Of a stretch of 35,314 nt of DNA, positions 8,865 through 17,883 are shown one piece after another (within the stretch, counting starts at the first letter, position 1; each line of letters starts with the position of its first letter). The stretch comes from Candidatus Burkholderia verschuerenii (GTDB lineage: Bacteria; Pseudomonadota; Gammaproteobacteria; Burkholderiales; Burkholderiaceae): positions 1 through 35,314 of the forward strand of contig NZ_LFJJ01000035.1 in NCBI RefSeq assembly GCF_001189365.1, in the 5' to 3' direction. Under the pieces are notes generated by a model that did no database searches, was not told where the DNA came from, and saw nothing but the letters and a program-made list of their open reading frames with translations. The position numbers and the translations under genes were made by a program.

Positions 8865-9182
8865 ATGACGGACCAGGAATACCTGAGGCTGGCGGAGGCC
8901 GCGCTGACGGCGATCGAGCGCTCGGTCGACAACGCCGACGCCGATATCGAATTCGAGCGCAGCGGCAATGTATTGACGCTGGAATTCGAGAATCGCACCA
9001 AGGTGATCGTGAATCTTCAGCCGCCCAAGCATGAGATCTGGCTGGCGGCGAAGGCGGGCGGTTTCCACTACAAATACGTCGATGGCGCCTGGCGCGATAC
9101 GCGCGACAACAGCGAATTCTTCGCCACGCTATCGAAGTATTCGACCGAACAGGCAGGCGAAACGGTCAGCTTCAAGGCATAA
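8865..9182 (+). CDS. cyaY: Iron-sulfur cluster assembly protein CyaY (bacterial frataxin)
   Basis: A 105-residue cytosolic frataxin homolog that binds iron and tunes cysteine desulfurase activity during Fe-S cluster assembly. The acidic first helix ([15 protein letters not shown]) and the sheet motif [14 protein letters not shown] are typical. The ATG at 8865 is preferred over the in-frame ATG at 8853 because GGAG at 8855-8858 sits at the right distance from 8865 and the family begins with MTDQEY-like residues. It is divergent from lptM with a 47-base gap that must hold both promoters. Confidence 0.93.
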   Translation: MTDQEYLRLAEAALTAIERSVDNADADIEFERSGNVLTLEFENRTKVIVNLQPPKHEIWLAAKAGGFHYKYVDGAWRDTRDNSEFFATLSKYSTEQAGETVSFKA

Positions 9183-9183
9183 A

Positions 9184-9219
9184 AAAACGCGAGCGGAAGA
9201 GGTCTTCCGCTCGCGTTTT
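9184..9219. terminator. Bidirectional terminator between cyaY and mrcA
   Basis: AAAACGCGAGCGGAAGA and TCTTCCGCTCGCGTTTT form a nearly perfect long stem with a tiny loop. A- and T-rich flanks on both sides let it serve the converging cyaY (+) and mrcA (-). Confidence 0.93.
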
Positions 9220-9239
9220 CGTTTGGCCGTTCGAGCCGC

Positions 9240-11641
9240 TTACTGGCCCTTGAAAAGATTCATGATGTCCTGCTTTTCCTGATCGCCGACATCCGGCGTC
9301 GGCGCGGTGACACCCGACACGCCGATGTCCGCCGGCGCCTGACTGACGCCGACCGTCGCGACGAAGCCGTGACCCGGCGTCATGTCGTCGAAGTACAACT
9401 CGCCGCCGAGCGTCTTCACGTCGGGCGGTATCGGCGGCTTGTACTCGGGCACGCCTTGCAGCGCGCGCTTCATGTAGTCCATCCACACGGGCAGCGCGAG
9501 ACCGCCGCCGGTTTCCTTGTCGCCCAGACTGCGCGGATTGTCGTAGCCGATCCATGCAATCGCCACCAGCGAGCGCTGATAGCCGGCGAACCATGCATCG
9601 CGCGTATCGTTGGTCGTGCCGGTCTTGCCCGCGAGGTCGGTGCGCTTCAACTCGTTGGTCTTCGCGCCCGTGCCGCGCTGCGCGACGCTTTGCAGCAGGC
9701 TGTTCATCACATACGCGTTACGCGGCGTGATCGCGAGCGGCGCGCTTTGCTGCGCCACCAGCGGCTGCGGATGCGACACCACCGCGCCGTACGGATCGGT
9801 GATATCGGCGATCAGATACGGATTCACGCGATACCCGCCGTTTGCGAACACCGCGTAACTCGCCGCCATCTGCAAGGGCGTGACGAGACCCGCGCCGAGC
9901 GCCATCGGCAGATAGGCGGGCTGCTTGTCCGCGTCGAAGCCGAAGCGCGTGACGTACTGCTGACCGTACTTCGCGCCGATATGGTTGAGGATGCGGATCG
10001 ACACCATGTTCTTCGAGCGCTGCAACGCGGCGCGCATGGTCATCGGGCCGTCGAAGCCGCCGCCGTAGTTCTTCGGCTCCCACGCCTGACCGCCGGTTTC
10101 CGCCGCGCTGAAGAACAGCGGGCCGTCGTTGATGATCGTCGCCGGCGACAAACCCTTCTCAAACGACGCCGAATACACGAACGGCTTGAAGCTCGAACCC
10201 GGCTGACGCCAGGCCTGCGTGACGTGATTGAATTTGTTCTTGTTGAAGTCGAAGCCGCCGACCAGCGCGCGGATCGCGCCGTCTTGCGGGACCATCGAAA
10301 TCAGCGCGCCTTCGACTTGCGGCAACTGCGTGATGATCCAGTCGCCGTCGTCGTTCTTCATCAGGCGCACGATCGCGCCCGGACGAATCCGCGAGTTGGG
10401 CTGCGCCTTCGGACCCAGCGCGTACTGCACGAAGCGCAGATCGCTGCCGTTGATCGTCGCCACGTTGCCGTCGATGAAACTCGCCTTCACTTCCTTCGGG
10501 CTCGCCGACGTGACCACCGCCGCGACGATCTCGCCGTTGTCCGGATGCTCGGCCAGCGCATCGTCGATGGCCTGCTCGCGATCGCCCGGATCCTTCCGAT
10601 ATAGCCTTCCGGCCCGCGATAGCCGTGACGATGCTCGTAGTTCATCAGACCCTTGCGCACGGCCCGGTAGGCGGCGTCCTGATCGGCGGAATCGATGGTC
10701 GTCACGACGTTCAGGCCGCGCGTGTAGGCTTCCTCGCGATATTGCGCGTACATCATCTGACGCACCATTTCCGCGACGTATTCGGCGTGCACGCTGAATT
10801 CGCGCCCCTGGCCCTTCACGACCAGCGGCTGGGTCTTGGCCTTTTCGTATTCGTCTTCGCTGATGAAGTTCAGCTCGCGCATCCGCTGAAGGATGTATTC
10901 CTGTCGCACCTTCGCGCGCTTCGGATTGACCACCGGGTTATACGCCGACGGCGCTTTCGGCAGACCGGCGAGCATCGCGGCCTCGGCCAGCGTGACATCT
11001 TTCAGATCCTTTTCGAAATAGACGCGCGCCGCGCTCGCGAAACCGTACGCGCGTTGTCCGAGATAGATCTGATTCATATACACCTCGAGAATCTGATCTT
11101 TCGTCAGCGCGCGCTCGATCTTGTAGGCGAGCAGCATTTCGTAAATCTTGCGCGTGTAGGTCTTTTCGCTCGACAGGAAGAAGTTGCGCGCGACCTGCAT
11201 CGTGATCGTGCTCGCGCCCTGCGACGCGTGGCCGTTCGACAGCGCCACCGTGCCCGCCCGCAGAATGCCGGTCAGATCGACGCCGCCGTGATCGTAGAAA
11301 CGCGCATCTTCGATGGCGAGCACGGCTTTTTTCAGATGATCGGGCACGTCCTGAATTCGCACGACGCGACGGCGTTCTTCGCCGAATTCGCCGCTCAGGA
11401 CGTGATCCGCCGTGTAGATGCGCAGCGGCACCTTCGGCTTGTAATCCGTCAGCGCTTCGAGCGACGGAAGGTTGGGCATGGCGACGACCAGCGCGTACGC
11501 GAGCACGAGCCCCGCGCAGACGATTATGCCGGCAATGCTGACGAAGAAACCGAGCAATAGCCGCTTCCACCAGGAACGGCGTTGCGGTTTTTTTACTTCA
11601 GGCGGTTGGGACGGCGGATGAGACGGAGAAGAGGATTGCAT
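9240..11641 (-). pseudogene. mrcA: Penicillin-binding protein 1A (class A), split by a 1-nt frameshift
   Basis: The product is a bifunctional peptidoglycan glycosyltransferase/transpeptidase of the inner membrane, about 800 residues if read through. The N-terminal part (11641 down to about 10595) has a membrane anchor (about residues 28-53), the GT51 motif EDARFYDHGG with catalytic Glu111, and QGASTITMQVARN. The C-terminal part (from about 10593) has the transpeptidase motifs SSFK, SKN and KTGTT. The frames differ. After GPEGYIG the first frame runs into unrelated Arg/Ser-rich residues, while the family-like continuation DPGDREQAIDDALAEH lies in the shifted frame. One base appears missing around 10594-10596, where GGAAGG would be expected to read GGAAAGG. 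The start at 11641 has a GGTGGT ribosome binding site and a TATAAT 25 bases upstream. A real mutation or a homopolymer error are both possible. Confidence 0.85.
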
Positions 11642-11957
11642 AGCACCACCAAAAACGGTCACGCGATTATAGCCGTCCAGGTATAGGAGTTTTCTGAACG
11701 CTTACATCGGATGCGGCGCGCAACGTTCGCATCGATTCATCTGCCGGATCGCACCTCCTTTTGCAGGCTGATTTCGCGCGCCACTGGCCGGGTGCGCATG
11801 CGTTTCTCACGATACCTCCAATGGCGCGCCGAAGCATCTGTTTGTCGCGCGCCTATGCCATCCGGCTAAATGTTCGGCGCAGCCGCATCTCACCACAATT
11901 CTGTTACCGCAAAACGCCGAACGGTTCGGCGCGCGGGAGCAGCAATCGAGGTGGTGA
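11642..11957. promoter_or_regulatory. Divergent region between mrcA and the pil operon
   Basis: On the minus strand a perfect -10 TATAAT occurs at 11671-11666, which would start the mrcA transcript about 18 bases before its ATG; the -35 (GAAAAC) is weak. For pilM, GAGGTGGTGA ends next to the ATG at 11958 and is a good ribosome binding site, but no clear sigma-70 or sigma-54 promoter was found on the plus strand. No supported small gene lies here. Confidence 0.45.
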
Positions 11958-12889
11958 ATGGAGAACGAAACAACATTGCGGGGATCGGTGCTGACAGTCG
12001 CGCGGCGCTTCGCGGCGGGCATCGAGGTCAGCGAGGATGCCGTGCGCGCGCGATCGTCAGCCGGCGGATGAGGCCGGTGACATCGACGACGGAAACCGTG
12101 TGCATCGATCGGCTGGAGCGCGTCGCGCTGCCCGAAGGCGCGGTCGTGAACGGCGATTTCGTCGATCGCGCGGCGGTCGTCGCGGCGATCCGCGAGGCGT
12201 TCGGGCGCTTGCCCGCGAGCGGTTCGTGGCGCTTGCTGCGATGCGCGATCGGCCTGGCGTCGGCGACCACGTTCACGACGAGCGTGCCGCTGATGCAACT
12301 GATCGATGCACGCGAGGCGCGCACGGCGCTCGTCGGCGGCGATCCGTTGGGCTTGCTCGAACCGGCGGTGCTCGCGGAAGCGGAGCGCGCGACGGGCATC
12401 GAGCGCGGCGCGCTGGCCGTCGACTGGTCGGTGCAGCCGCGCGACAACGGGCGCGCGCACGTGTCGATCGCGGCGACGGCGCGGCGTCATGTGGAGGCGC
12501 GCGTCGAGAGCGCGTCGATGGCGGGCATTTCGCTGGCCGCCATCGACGGCGAACCGGCCGCGGCGCTGCGCGCCATGCGTCATATCGGCGAACGCGCGCT
12601 CGATGCCGATGCGCGTTATCCGGCGCCGGAGTATCGGAGCATCGCGGAGGCGTTGCGCGATCTGGCGGGCGGACACGCGCCGGTCAAGCGCATTTATCTG
12701 GGCGGCGACGTCGAGCTGATGGCGCGCGCGGGTTTGCCGCCCGCGGTGCTCGCCGCGCTGTTCGGGTGCGCCGTGCAAGAGTTTCGACCAGCGCCTTATT
12801 GCAGCGGCAAGGACATGTCCGACGAGGACATCAACTCGCCGCGCTTCGCGGTCGCGTTCGGCCTGGCGCTGCGCGAGGTGATGGAATGA
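11958..12889 (+). pseudogene. pilM: Type IV pilus assembly protein PilM, frameshifted near the N-terminus
   Basis: PilM is the actin-like cytoplasmic protein that docks on the PilN tail in the pilus alignment complex. The ATG at 11958 (ribosome binding site GAGGTGGTGA) encodes an ordinary start up to GIEVSEDAVRA, but this frame stops at TGA 12069-12071. The family-like continuation IVSRRMRPVTS begins at 12053 in another frame and is open to 12889. The switch falls in a CGCGCGCG run at about 12044-12052. Either one base is missing or one CG unit is extra. The rest of the protein looks conserved (VAERA-type helix LAEAERATGIERGALAVDW, and GISLAAIDGEPAAALRA). It ends with an ATGA overlap with pilN. 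Confidence 0.75.
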
Positions 12890-13491
12890 GCGCGACAAAG
12901 CCGGTTTTTCCCGATGACTTCAACCTGTTGCCATATCGCTATAAAAAGCGGCGGGCGCTTCGGCAGCGACGGCTCGCCGTGCTGATCGCGGCGAGTGTCG
13001 CGGGCGGCGCGGCGCTGGGCGCGGTCGTCGGCTGGGACGCCTTCGAACGCGCGCGGCTCGACGCGGAGCGCGCGACGCTCGAAACGTCGTTGCGGGCATC
13101 GAACGCGCAGGTCGACGAACATGCGCGGCTCACGCGCGCCGAAGCCGAGCGCCGGCGCGCACGACAGCAGGCGCAACCGCTCGCCGCGCCGCGCGACCGT
13201 TTTCTGGCGCTGCTCCATGCACTCGCCGATACGCCGCCCGAGCGCGGCATCGCGCTGCAACGCGTTTCGCAGCGGACCGACGAAGTCGAACTCGCGGCGT
13301 TCGCGCCGGATTCGCCGAGCGCCGCGCGCTGGCTCAAGCGTCTGGAAGACGTGGCGGGCGTGCAATCGGTCGAAGTGATCGAGATGAAGCGTCGCGCGGA
13401 CACCGCGTCGGCCGTTCCCGAGCGCTACGAATTCACGGCGCTGGTGCGCTATCCGCGTGGCGCGATGGTCGCGAACGGGAGCAATCGATGA
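12886..13491 (+). CDS. pilN: Type IV pilus assembly protein PilN
   Basis: A bitopic inner-membrane protein of 201 residues in the PilMNOP alignment complex. It opens with the short cytoplasmic motif FNLLPYRYKKRR, the PilM-binding NLLP signature. One membrane segment (about residues 29-45, VLIAASVAGGAALGAVV) is followed by a long coiled region rich in Arg, Ala and Glu and a C-terminal ferredoxin-like domain. The ATG overlaps the pilM stop and the stop overlaps the pilO start (both ATGA), so translation is tightly coupled. The reading frame itself is intact. Confidence 0.85.
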   Translation: MSATKPVFPDDFNLLPYRYKKRRALRQRRLAVLIAASVAGGAALGAVVGWDAFERARLDAERATLETSLRASNAQVDEHARLTRAEAERRRARQQAQPLAAPRDRFLALLHALADTPPERGIALQRVSQRTDEVELAAFAPDSPSAARWLKRLEDVAGVQSVEVIEMKRRADTASAVPERYEFTALVRYPRGAMVANGSNR

Positions 13492-14192
13492 CCGCGATCA
13501 CGATGTCCCTTTCCGCCCAAAGCGCTTTTTCGCCGATCGAAACATGGTCGCGACGTCGCACCGTCGTGACGGGGTTCGGTCTCGCGACGCTCGTTTTCGC
13601 GCTCGGCGCGACGGCATGGCGCGCGTCCGCCTTGATCGATGTCGACGCGAGCCGCAGCGCGCTCGTGGCCGCTCGCACGAAGGTGACGGACACGCGCCGG
13701 CTCGTCGCCGACTTGCCGGATTTGCGGGCGCGCGTGGCGACCGTGGGGAATGGCCGCCTGTCGCCCGGGCAATGGACGAGCGCGGACGCGCTGCGCGAAA
13801 TCGCGGGAATCGCCGCGCAAAGCGGCCTGCGCGTGACGGAAATCGAGCCGGTTGCGCCGGAACGCGTCAAAGGCGCGGCGACCGATCCGCAAGCGTCCGC
13901 GCGCGCCTTGCGATTCCGCGCGGAAGGCGCGTTCGGCGAAATAGGCCGCTTCCTCGACGCGCTCGCCGGTTTGCCGCGTCTGGTCGTGCCGGAGCGCACG
14001 CAGATGAAGCGTCAGGCCGGCGCGTTGAGCATCGACACGATCTTGCGCGTGTATGAAACGCTGCCGGCGGTGCCGCTCGCCGCCGCGCCGCGCGCCGATG
14101 CGTTCGTCGTCGATCCGTTCGGCAAGGACGCGGCGGGTGGATTCGCGCGCGGCGGGGACTTGCTGCTGGTCGGGACCATCGTCGGCGCGTGA
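13488..14192 (+). CDS. pilO: Type IV pilus assembly protein PilO, running into a PilP-like segment that ends at TGA
   Basis: The 234-residue ORF starts in an ATGA overlap with pilN. A membrane segment (about residues 27-48) and a periplasmic domain with the PilO pattern (PGQWTSADALREIAGIAAQSGL, GEIGRFLDALAGLPRL) fill roughly the first 200 residues. The remainder, VVDPFGKDAAGG then LLLVGTIVGA, resembles the start of the PilP beta-barrel domain, in which DPF and VGT are characteristic. The frame then stops at TGA 14190-14192, but the same frame continues with clear PilP-like sequence. The ancestral gene may therefore have been a PilO-PilP fusion cut by a nonsense codon, or pilP may simply restart downstream. 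Confidence 0.75.
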   Translation: MTAITMSLSAQSAFSPIETWSRRRTVVTGFGLATLVFALGATAWRASALIDVDASRSALVAARTKVTDTRRLVADLPDLRARVATVGNGRLSPGQWTSADALREIAGIAAQSGLRVTEIEPVAPERVKGAATDPQASARALRFRAEGAFGEIGRFLDALAGLPRLVVPERTQMKRQAGALSIDTILRVYETLPAVPLAAAPRADAFVVDPFGKDAAGGFARGGDLLLVGTIVGA

Positions 14193-14573
14193 AGCGCGAT
14201 GGCGCTCGTGCAGAACGGGCCGGGCGTCGACGACTTCGTGCCGGGGCAGATGATCGGCGACGAACGGCTCGGGCGCATCGCGCCGCACGCGATCGAACTG
14301 GCGAGCGTCGACGGCGTATCGCGCAGCCTGAGCTTCGCCGATGTCCGCGACACGGGATCGTTCGCGCGCGTGCCGAGCGTCGAGATCGCGGCGGAGCCTG
14401 CGGAACATGTCGCGAAGCGTCGCTTGCCGCGAGACGATGCGCCCGCCAAACCGAAACGCGCCAAACCACGCATGGACGATGAACCGAAAGAGACCGCCGT
14501 CGCCCACGGCATTCCGCGCTATTCGATCTTCGATAAAGGCGGAAAAGCATCGCACGCGGGAGATCGCAAATGA
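14193..14573 (+). pseudogene. pilP: C-terminal part of a PilP-like domain, in frame with pilO after a TGA codon
   Basis: The sequence after the TGA reads SAMALVQNGPGVDDFVPGQM then IGDERLGRIAPHAIELA, which lines up with the PilP barrel pattern GLL..GVHRLKVGDYLGRNDGRVVAI. The preceding strands of that barrel are in pilO before the stop. No signal peptide or lipobox is present, so this is not a complete PilP lipoprotein. Translation could restart at the ATG at 14199, giving 124 residues, though the ribosome binding site is poor. The tail is Lys/Arg/Pro-rich. The stop overlaps the pilQ start (ATGA). The PilP assignment rests on pattern and operon position. Confidence 0.6.
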
Positions 14574-14821
14574 GCCGCTTCATGTCGATTACTTCGGGCG
14601 TGTGCATCGTGCTGTCGCTCGCGATGCGTACCGCGTGCGCGAGCGATAACGCCGAACCGCTGTTGCCGCCCTTGCCGGACGCCTTCGAATCGCAACCGTC
14701 CGAGCAGACCGCGATCGATACGACCGTGCCGCCCGTTTTATCGCCAGCGCCAGCGCCCGCGACGCCCGCGAGCACGGAAACCATCGCGACGGAAACCGAG
14801 CCGCTCGAAGGGCCGCCCGTG

Positions 14822-14857
14822 CCGCACGCGCCGCACGCGCCGCACGCGCCGCACGCG
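14822..14857 (+). repeat. Four perfect 9-bp repeats (CCGCACGCG) encoding (Pro-His-Ala)4 in pilQ
   Basis: CCGCACGCG is repeated four times in the linker before the secretin N-domain. The unit is a multiple of three, so copy changes preserve the frame. A His-rich, Pro-spaced linker is unusual for PilQ. Confidence 0.95.
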
Positions 14858-15032
14858 CGTCTCGCCCGCAATCTCGACGCGCCGCACGCCGCGCAGGACG
14901 ACGGCAAGCCCATCACGCTCGATCTGAAGAACGCCGATCTGGGCGCGGCGCTGCAGGCGTTCGCGCGATTCGCGGGCATCAATATCGTCGCGAGCGAGAA
15001 GGTGCGCGGGCAGGTGTCGCTGAATCTGGCCG

Positions 15033-15047
15033 CCGTGCCGTGCCGTG
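15033..15047 (+). repeat. Three tandem copies of CCGTG at the pilQ frameshift
   Basis: CCGTG occurs at 15033-15037, 15038-15042 and 15043-15047. The unit is not a multiple of three. With three copies the two halves of pilQ are out of frame; with two they join as AVPWRRAFDTLLE, matching the secretin family. Confidence 0.95.
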
Positions 15048-16205
15048 GCGACGCGCCTTCGATACGCTGCTCGAAGTCAACGGCCTCGCGATGGAGCAGC
15101 ACGGCAACGTGATCTGGGTCGCGCCGCTCGCCGAACTCGCCGCGCGCGAAAAGCTGCGCTTCGAGGCGCACGCACGCGCCGCCGATCTCGAACCGCTTTC
15201 GAGCGGGACGTTCGTGCTGCGCTATCCGCGCGCCGACGATGTCCGCAAGCTGCTGACGGGCGCGGGCAACCAGCGCGTGCTGTCCAAACGCGGCGCGGCA
15301 ATGGCCGATGCGCGCACCAATCTGCTGTTCGTCACCGATCTCGACGCGCGCGTGCGGCAGATCGCCGAACTCATCGCGCTGCTCGACAAACCGACGCCGC
15401 AGGCGAAGATCGTCGAAGGCGAAGTCGGGTTGTCGCGCAATCTCGGCGTAAAGTTGTCCGTCGCGGGCCTGGGCGATCCGCCGTCGCGCGGCGTGACGGG
15501 CGGCAATGACGGTGTGGTATACGATCTGTCTGCCGGGCCGATCAACGGTTTCGACGCGGCGACGGCCGGGCTCACGCTGTTCGTCGCGCAGGCCACGCGG
15601 CTGCTCAATGTCGAACTGAGCGCGCTCGAGGCCGAAGGGCGCGGGCGAATCGTGTCGCGGCCGCGCGTGGTGACGGCGGATCGCGTCAAGGCGATCGTCG
15701 AGCAGGGGATGGAGGTGCCGTATCAGGCGAAAGTCGGAAACGGCATGTCGGGCGTGCAGTTTCGGCGCGCAACCCTCAAACTGGAGGTCGAGCCGCAAAT
15801 CACGCCGCACGGGCACGTCATTCTGGATCTCGACATCACGAAAGACAGCCTGGGCGAGCAGACGGCGAACGGGCCGGCCATCCACACGAAACACGTGCAG
15901 ACGCGCGTGGAAGTGGAAAACGGCGGCACCGTGGCGATCGGCGGCATTTACGCGGAAGACGAGCGCGACGACGTCACGGGCATGCCCGGACTATCGAAAC
16001 TGCCGCTGATCGGCTGGCTGTTTCGCCATGACGCGCGACGCAGCTCGAAGAGCGAACTCGTCATACTGATCACGCCGAACGTGATCGCATCGAGCGGCTG
16101 AGGCCGATGGCATCGGCCGCGGCGGGCGGCGCGACTCGACAAAGCAGGCGGTTTGACCTTAAGCTGCCGCACGAACGAAATTCGATGAACTGGAAGGAAA
16201 CCGAG

Positions 16206-16757
16206 TTGCAGGAAGGGCACGCGAACGCGAACATTTTTTTCGTCGGACTCATGGGAGCAGGCAAAACCACCGTGGGCCGTGCGGTTGCGCGCCGTTTGCA
16301 GCGCTCGTTCATCGATTCGGATCATGAAATCGAGGCGCGCACGGGCGCGCGCATCCCGGTGATTTGGGAACTGGAAGGCGAAGACGGCTTTCGTCAGCGA
16401 GAAGCGAACATGATCGACGAGCTGTCGCTGCGGCCCGGCATCGTGCTCGCGACGGGCGGCGGCGCGGTGCTCCGGCCCGAAAATCGCGAAAATCTGAAGA
16501 ATCGCGGCATCGTCATTTATCTGCGCGCCAATCCGCACGATCTCTGGCAGCGCACGCGGCGCGACAAGAACCGGCCGCTGTTGCAGACCGAAGATCCGCG
16601 CGCGAAGCTTGAAGCGCTGTTCAAGGTGCGCGACCCGCTGTATCACGAGACCGCGCATTTCGTCGTGGAAACGGGACGCCCGACCGTGAACGCGCTCGTC
16701 AACATGGTCCTCATGCAACTGGAGGTGGCCGGCGTCATCAAACCGGCCGAGTCATAA
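16206..16757 (+). CDS. aroK: Shikimate kinase AroK
   Basis: The enzyme phosphorylates shikimate with ATP in the chorismate pathway. The Walker A loop GLMGAGKTT is near the N-terminus. [11 protein letters not shown] and the [12 protein letters not shown] loop bind shikimate, and RDKNRPLL is the lid. I chose the TTG at 16206 because GGAAGG (16192-16197) lies eight bases before it and the resulting [15 protein letters not shown] matches the start of Burkholderia AroK as I recall it. An in-frame ATG at 16185 (MNWKETEL) is the main alternative, with no clear ribosome binding site; 16107 is also open. aroB begins two bases after the stop, as in many proteobacteria. Confidence 0.92.
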   Translation: MQEGHANANIFFVGLMGAGKTTVGRAVARRLQRSFIDSDHEIEARTGARIPVIWELEGEDGFRQREANMIDELSLRPGIVLATGGGAVLRPENRENLKNRGIVIYLRANPHDLWQRTRRDKNRPLLQTEDPRAKLEALFKVRDPLYHETAHFVVETGRPTVNALVNMVLMQLEVAGVIKPAES

Positions 16758-16758
16758 A

Positions 16759-17856
16759 ATGTCCGCCACGATTACCCCCATGAATACCGTCAGCGTCGAT
16801 CTGGGCGAGCGCGCCTATCCCATTCATATCGGTGCGGGGCTGATCGGTCGAACCGAACTTTTCGCGCCGCATATCAAGGGCGCGTCCGTCGCGATCGTCA
16901 CCAATACGACGGTCGATCCGCTCTACGGCGACCAGTTGCGCGCCGCGCTCGCACCGCTCGGCAAGAAGGTGACGACCGTCGTCCTGCCCGACGGCGAGGC
17001 GTACAAGAATTGGGAAATGCTGAATCAGATTTTCGATGCGCTGCTGACCGAACGCTCGGACCGCAAGACCACGCTCATCGCGCTGGGCGGCGGCGTCGTG
17101 GGCGACATGACCGGTTTTGCCGCCGCGTGCTACATGCGCGGCGTGCCGTTCATCCAGGTGCCGACCACGCTGCTGTCGCAAGTGGATTCGTCGGTCGGTG
17201 GGAAGACGGGCATCAATCATCCGCTCGGCAAGAATATGATCGGCGCGTTTTATCAGCCGCAAGCCGTCATCGCCGATATCGGCGCGCTGCATACGTTGCC
17301 GGAACGCGAACTGGCGGCGGGTATCGCGGAAGTCATCAAGACGGCGGCGATCAAGGACGTCGAGTTCTTCGAGTGGATCGAGGCGAACATCGACGCGCTC
17401 AACGCGCAGGACGAAGACGCGCTCGCGCACGCCGTGAAGCAATCGTGCGAGATCAAGGCGGCAGTCGTGGCATCGGACGAACGCGAAGGCGGCCAGCGCG
17501 CGATCCTCAACTTCGGCCACACCTTCGGCCACGCGATCGAAGCCGGTCTCGGCTACGGCGAATGGCTGCACGGCGAAGCGGTCGGCTGCGGCATGGTGAT
17601 GGCGGCGGACCTGTCCGTGCGGCTCGGCAAGCTCGACGAAGCCGCGCGCAAGCGTCTGGTGCGCGTGATCGAAGCGGCCAAGCTGCCGGTCGTCGCGCCG
17701 AAGCTGGGCGACGATCGCTACGTCGATCTGATGCGCGTCGACAAGAAGGCCGAAGCCGGCGAGATCAAGTTCATCCTGCTGACGCGCTTCGGCGCAACCG
17801 AAATCACGGGCGCCCCGGATCAGGCCGTGCGCGACACGCTCGCAGCCAGCGTCTGA
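16759..17856 (+). CDS. aroB: 3-dehydroquinate synthase AroB
   Basis: A 365-residue NAD- and metal-dependent enzyme that makes 3-dehydroquinate from DAHP, the second step of aromatic amino acid synthesis. Visible motifs are the NAD-binding [31 protein letters not shown], and the metal ligands in [18 protein letters not shown] and WLHGEAVG. The ATG at 16759 lies one base after the aroK stop. An in-frame ATG at 16780 ([13 protein letters not shown]) gives the more usual N-terminus, and neither start has a strong ribosome binding site. All catalytic residues are present. Confidence 0.95.
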   Translation: MSATITPMNTVSVDLGERAYPIHIGAGLIGRTELFAPHIKGASVAIVTNTTVDPLYGDQLRAALAPLGKKVTTVVLPDGEAYKNWEMLNQIFDALLTERSDRKTTLIALGGGVVGDMTGFAAACYMRGVPFIQVPTTLLSQVDSSVGGKTGINHPLGKNMIGAFYQPQAVIADIGALHTLPERELAAGIAEVIKTAAIKDVEFFEWIEANIDALNAQDEDALAHAVKQSCEIKAAVVASDEREGGQRAILNFGHTFGHAIEAGLGYGEWLHGEAVGCGMVMAADLSVRLGKLDEAARKRLVRVIEAAKLPVVAPKLGDDRYVDLMRVDKKAEAGEIKFILLTRFGATEITGAPDQAVRDTLAASV

Positions 17857-17883
17857 CCAGCGACGCGCCCAGAATCAGAAACG

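Larger units (their letters stand above)
14570..16101 (+). pseudogene. pilQ: Type IV pilus secretin PilQ, broken by an extra 5-bp repeat copy
   Basis: PilQ forms the outer-membrane channel for the pilus. The first frame (14570 onward) has a signal peptide ending near RTACA, a Pro/Thr-rich linker with a (PHA)4 repeat, and the secretin N-domain start (ITLDLKNADLGAALQAFARF). After SLNLAAVP it derails into CRGDAPS and stops by 15112. The true continuation WRRAFDTLLEVNGLAMEQHG lies in another frame and is open to 16101, ending with the secretin domain ([45 protein letters not shown]). The break falls exactly in three tandem CCGTG copies (15033-15047); two copies would keep the frame. The start has GGGAG as ribosome binding site. 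Confidence 0.85.

Noticed and set aside
10487-10517. A separate gene starting at 10517 for the transpeptidase half of PBP1A
   Set aside because: No ribosome binding site or membrane anchor; family-like sequence continues upstream of this codon in the same frame to the frameshift point.
14822-14857. CRISPR-like repeat
   Set aside because: The 9-bp units are contiguous without spacers and lie in a coding region.
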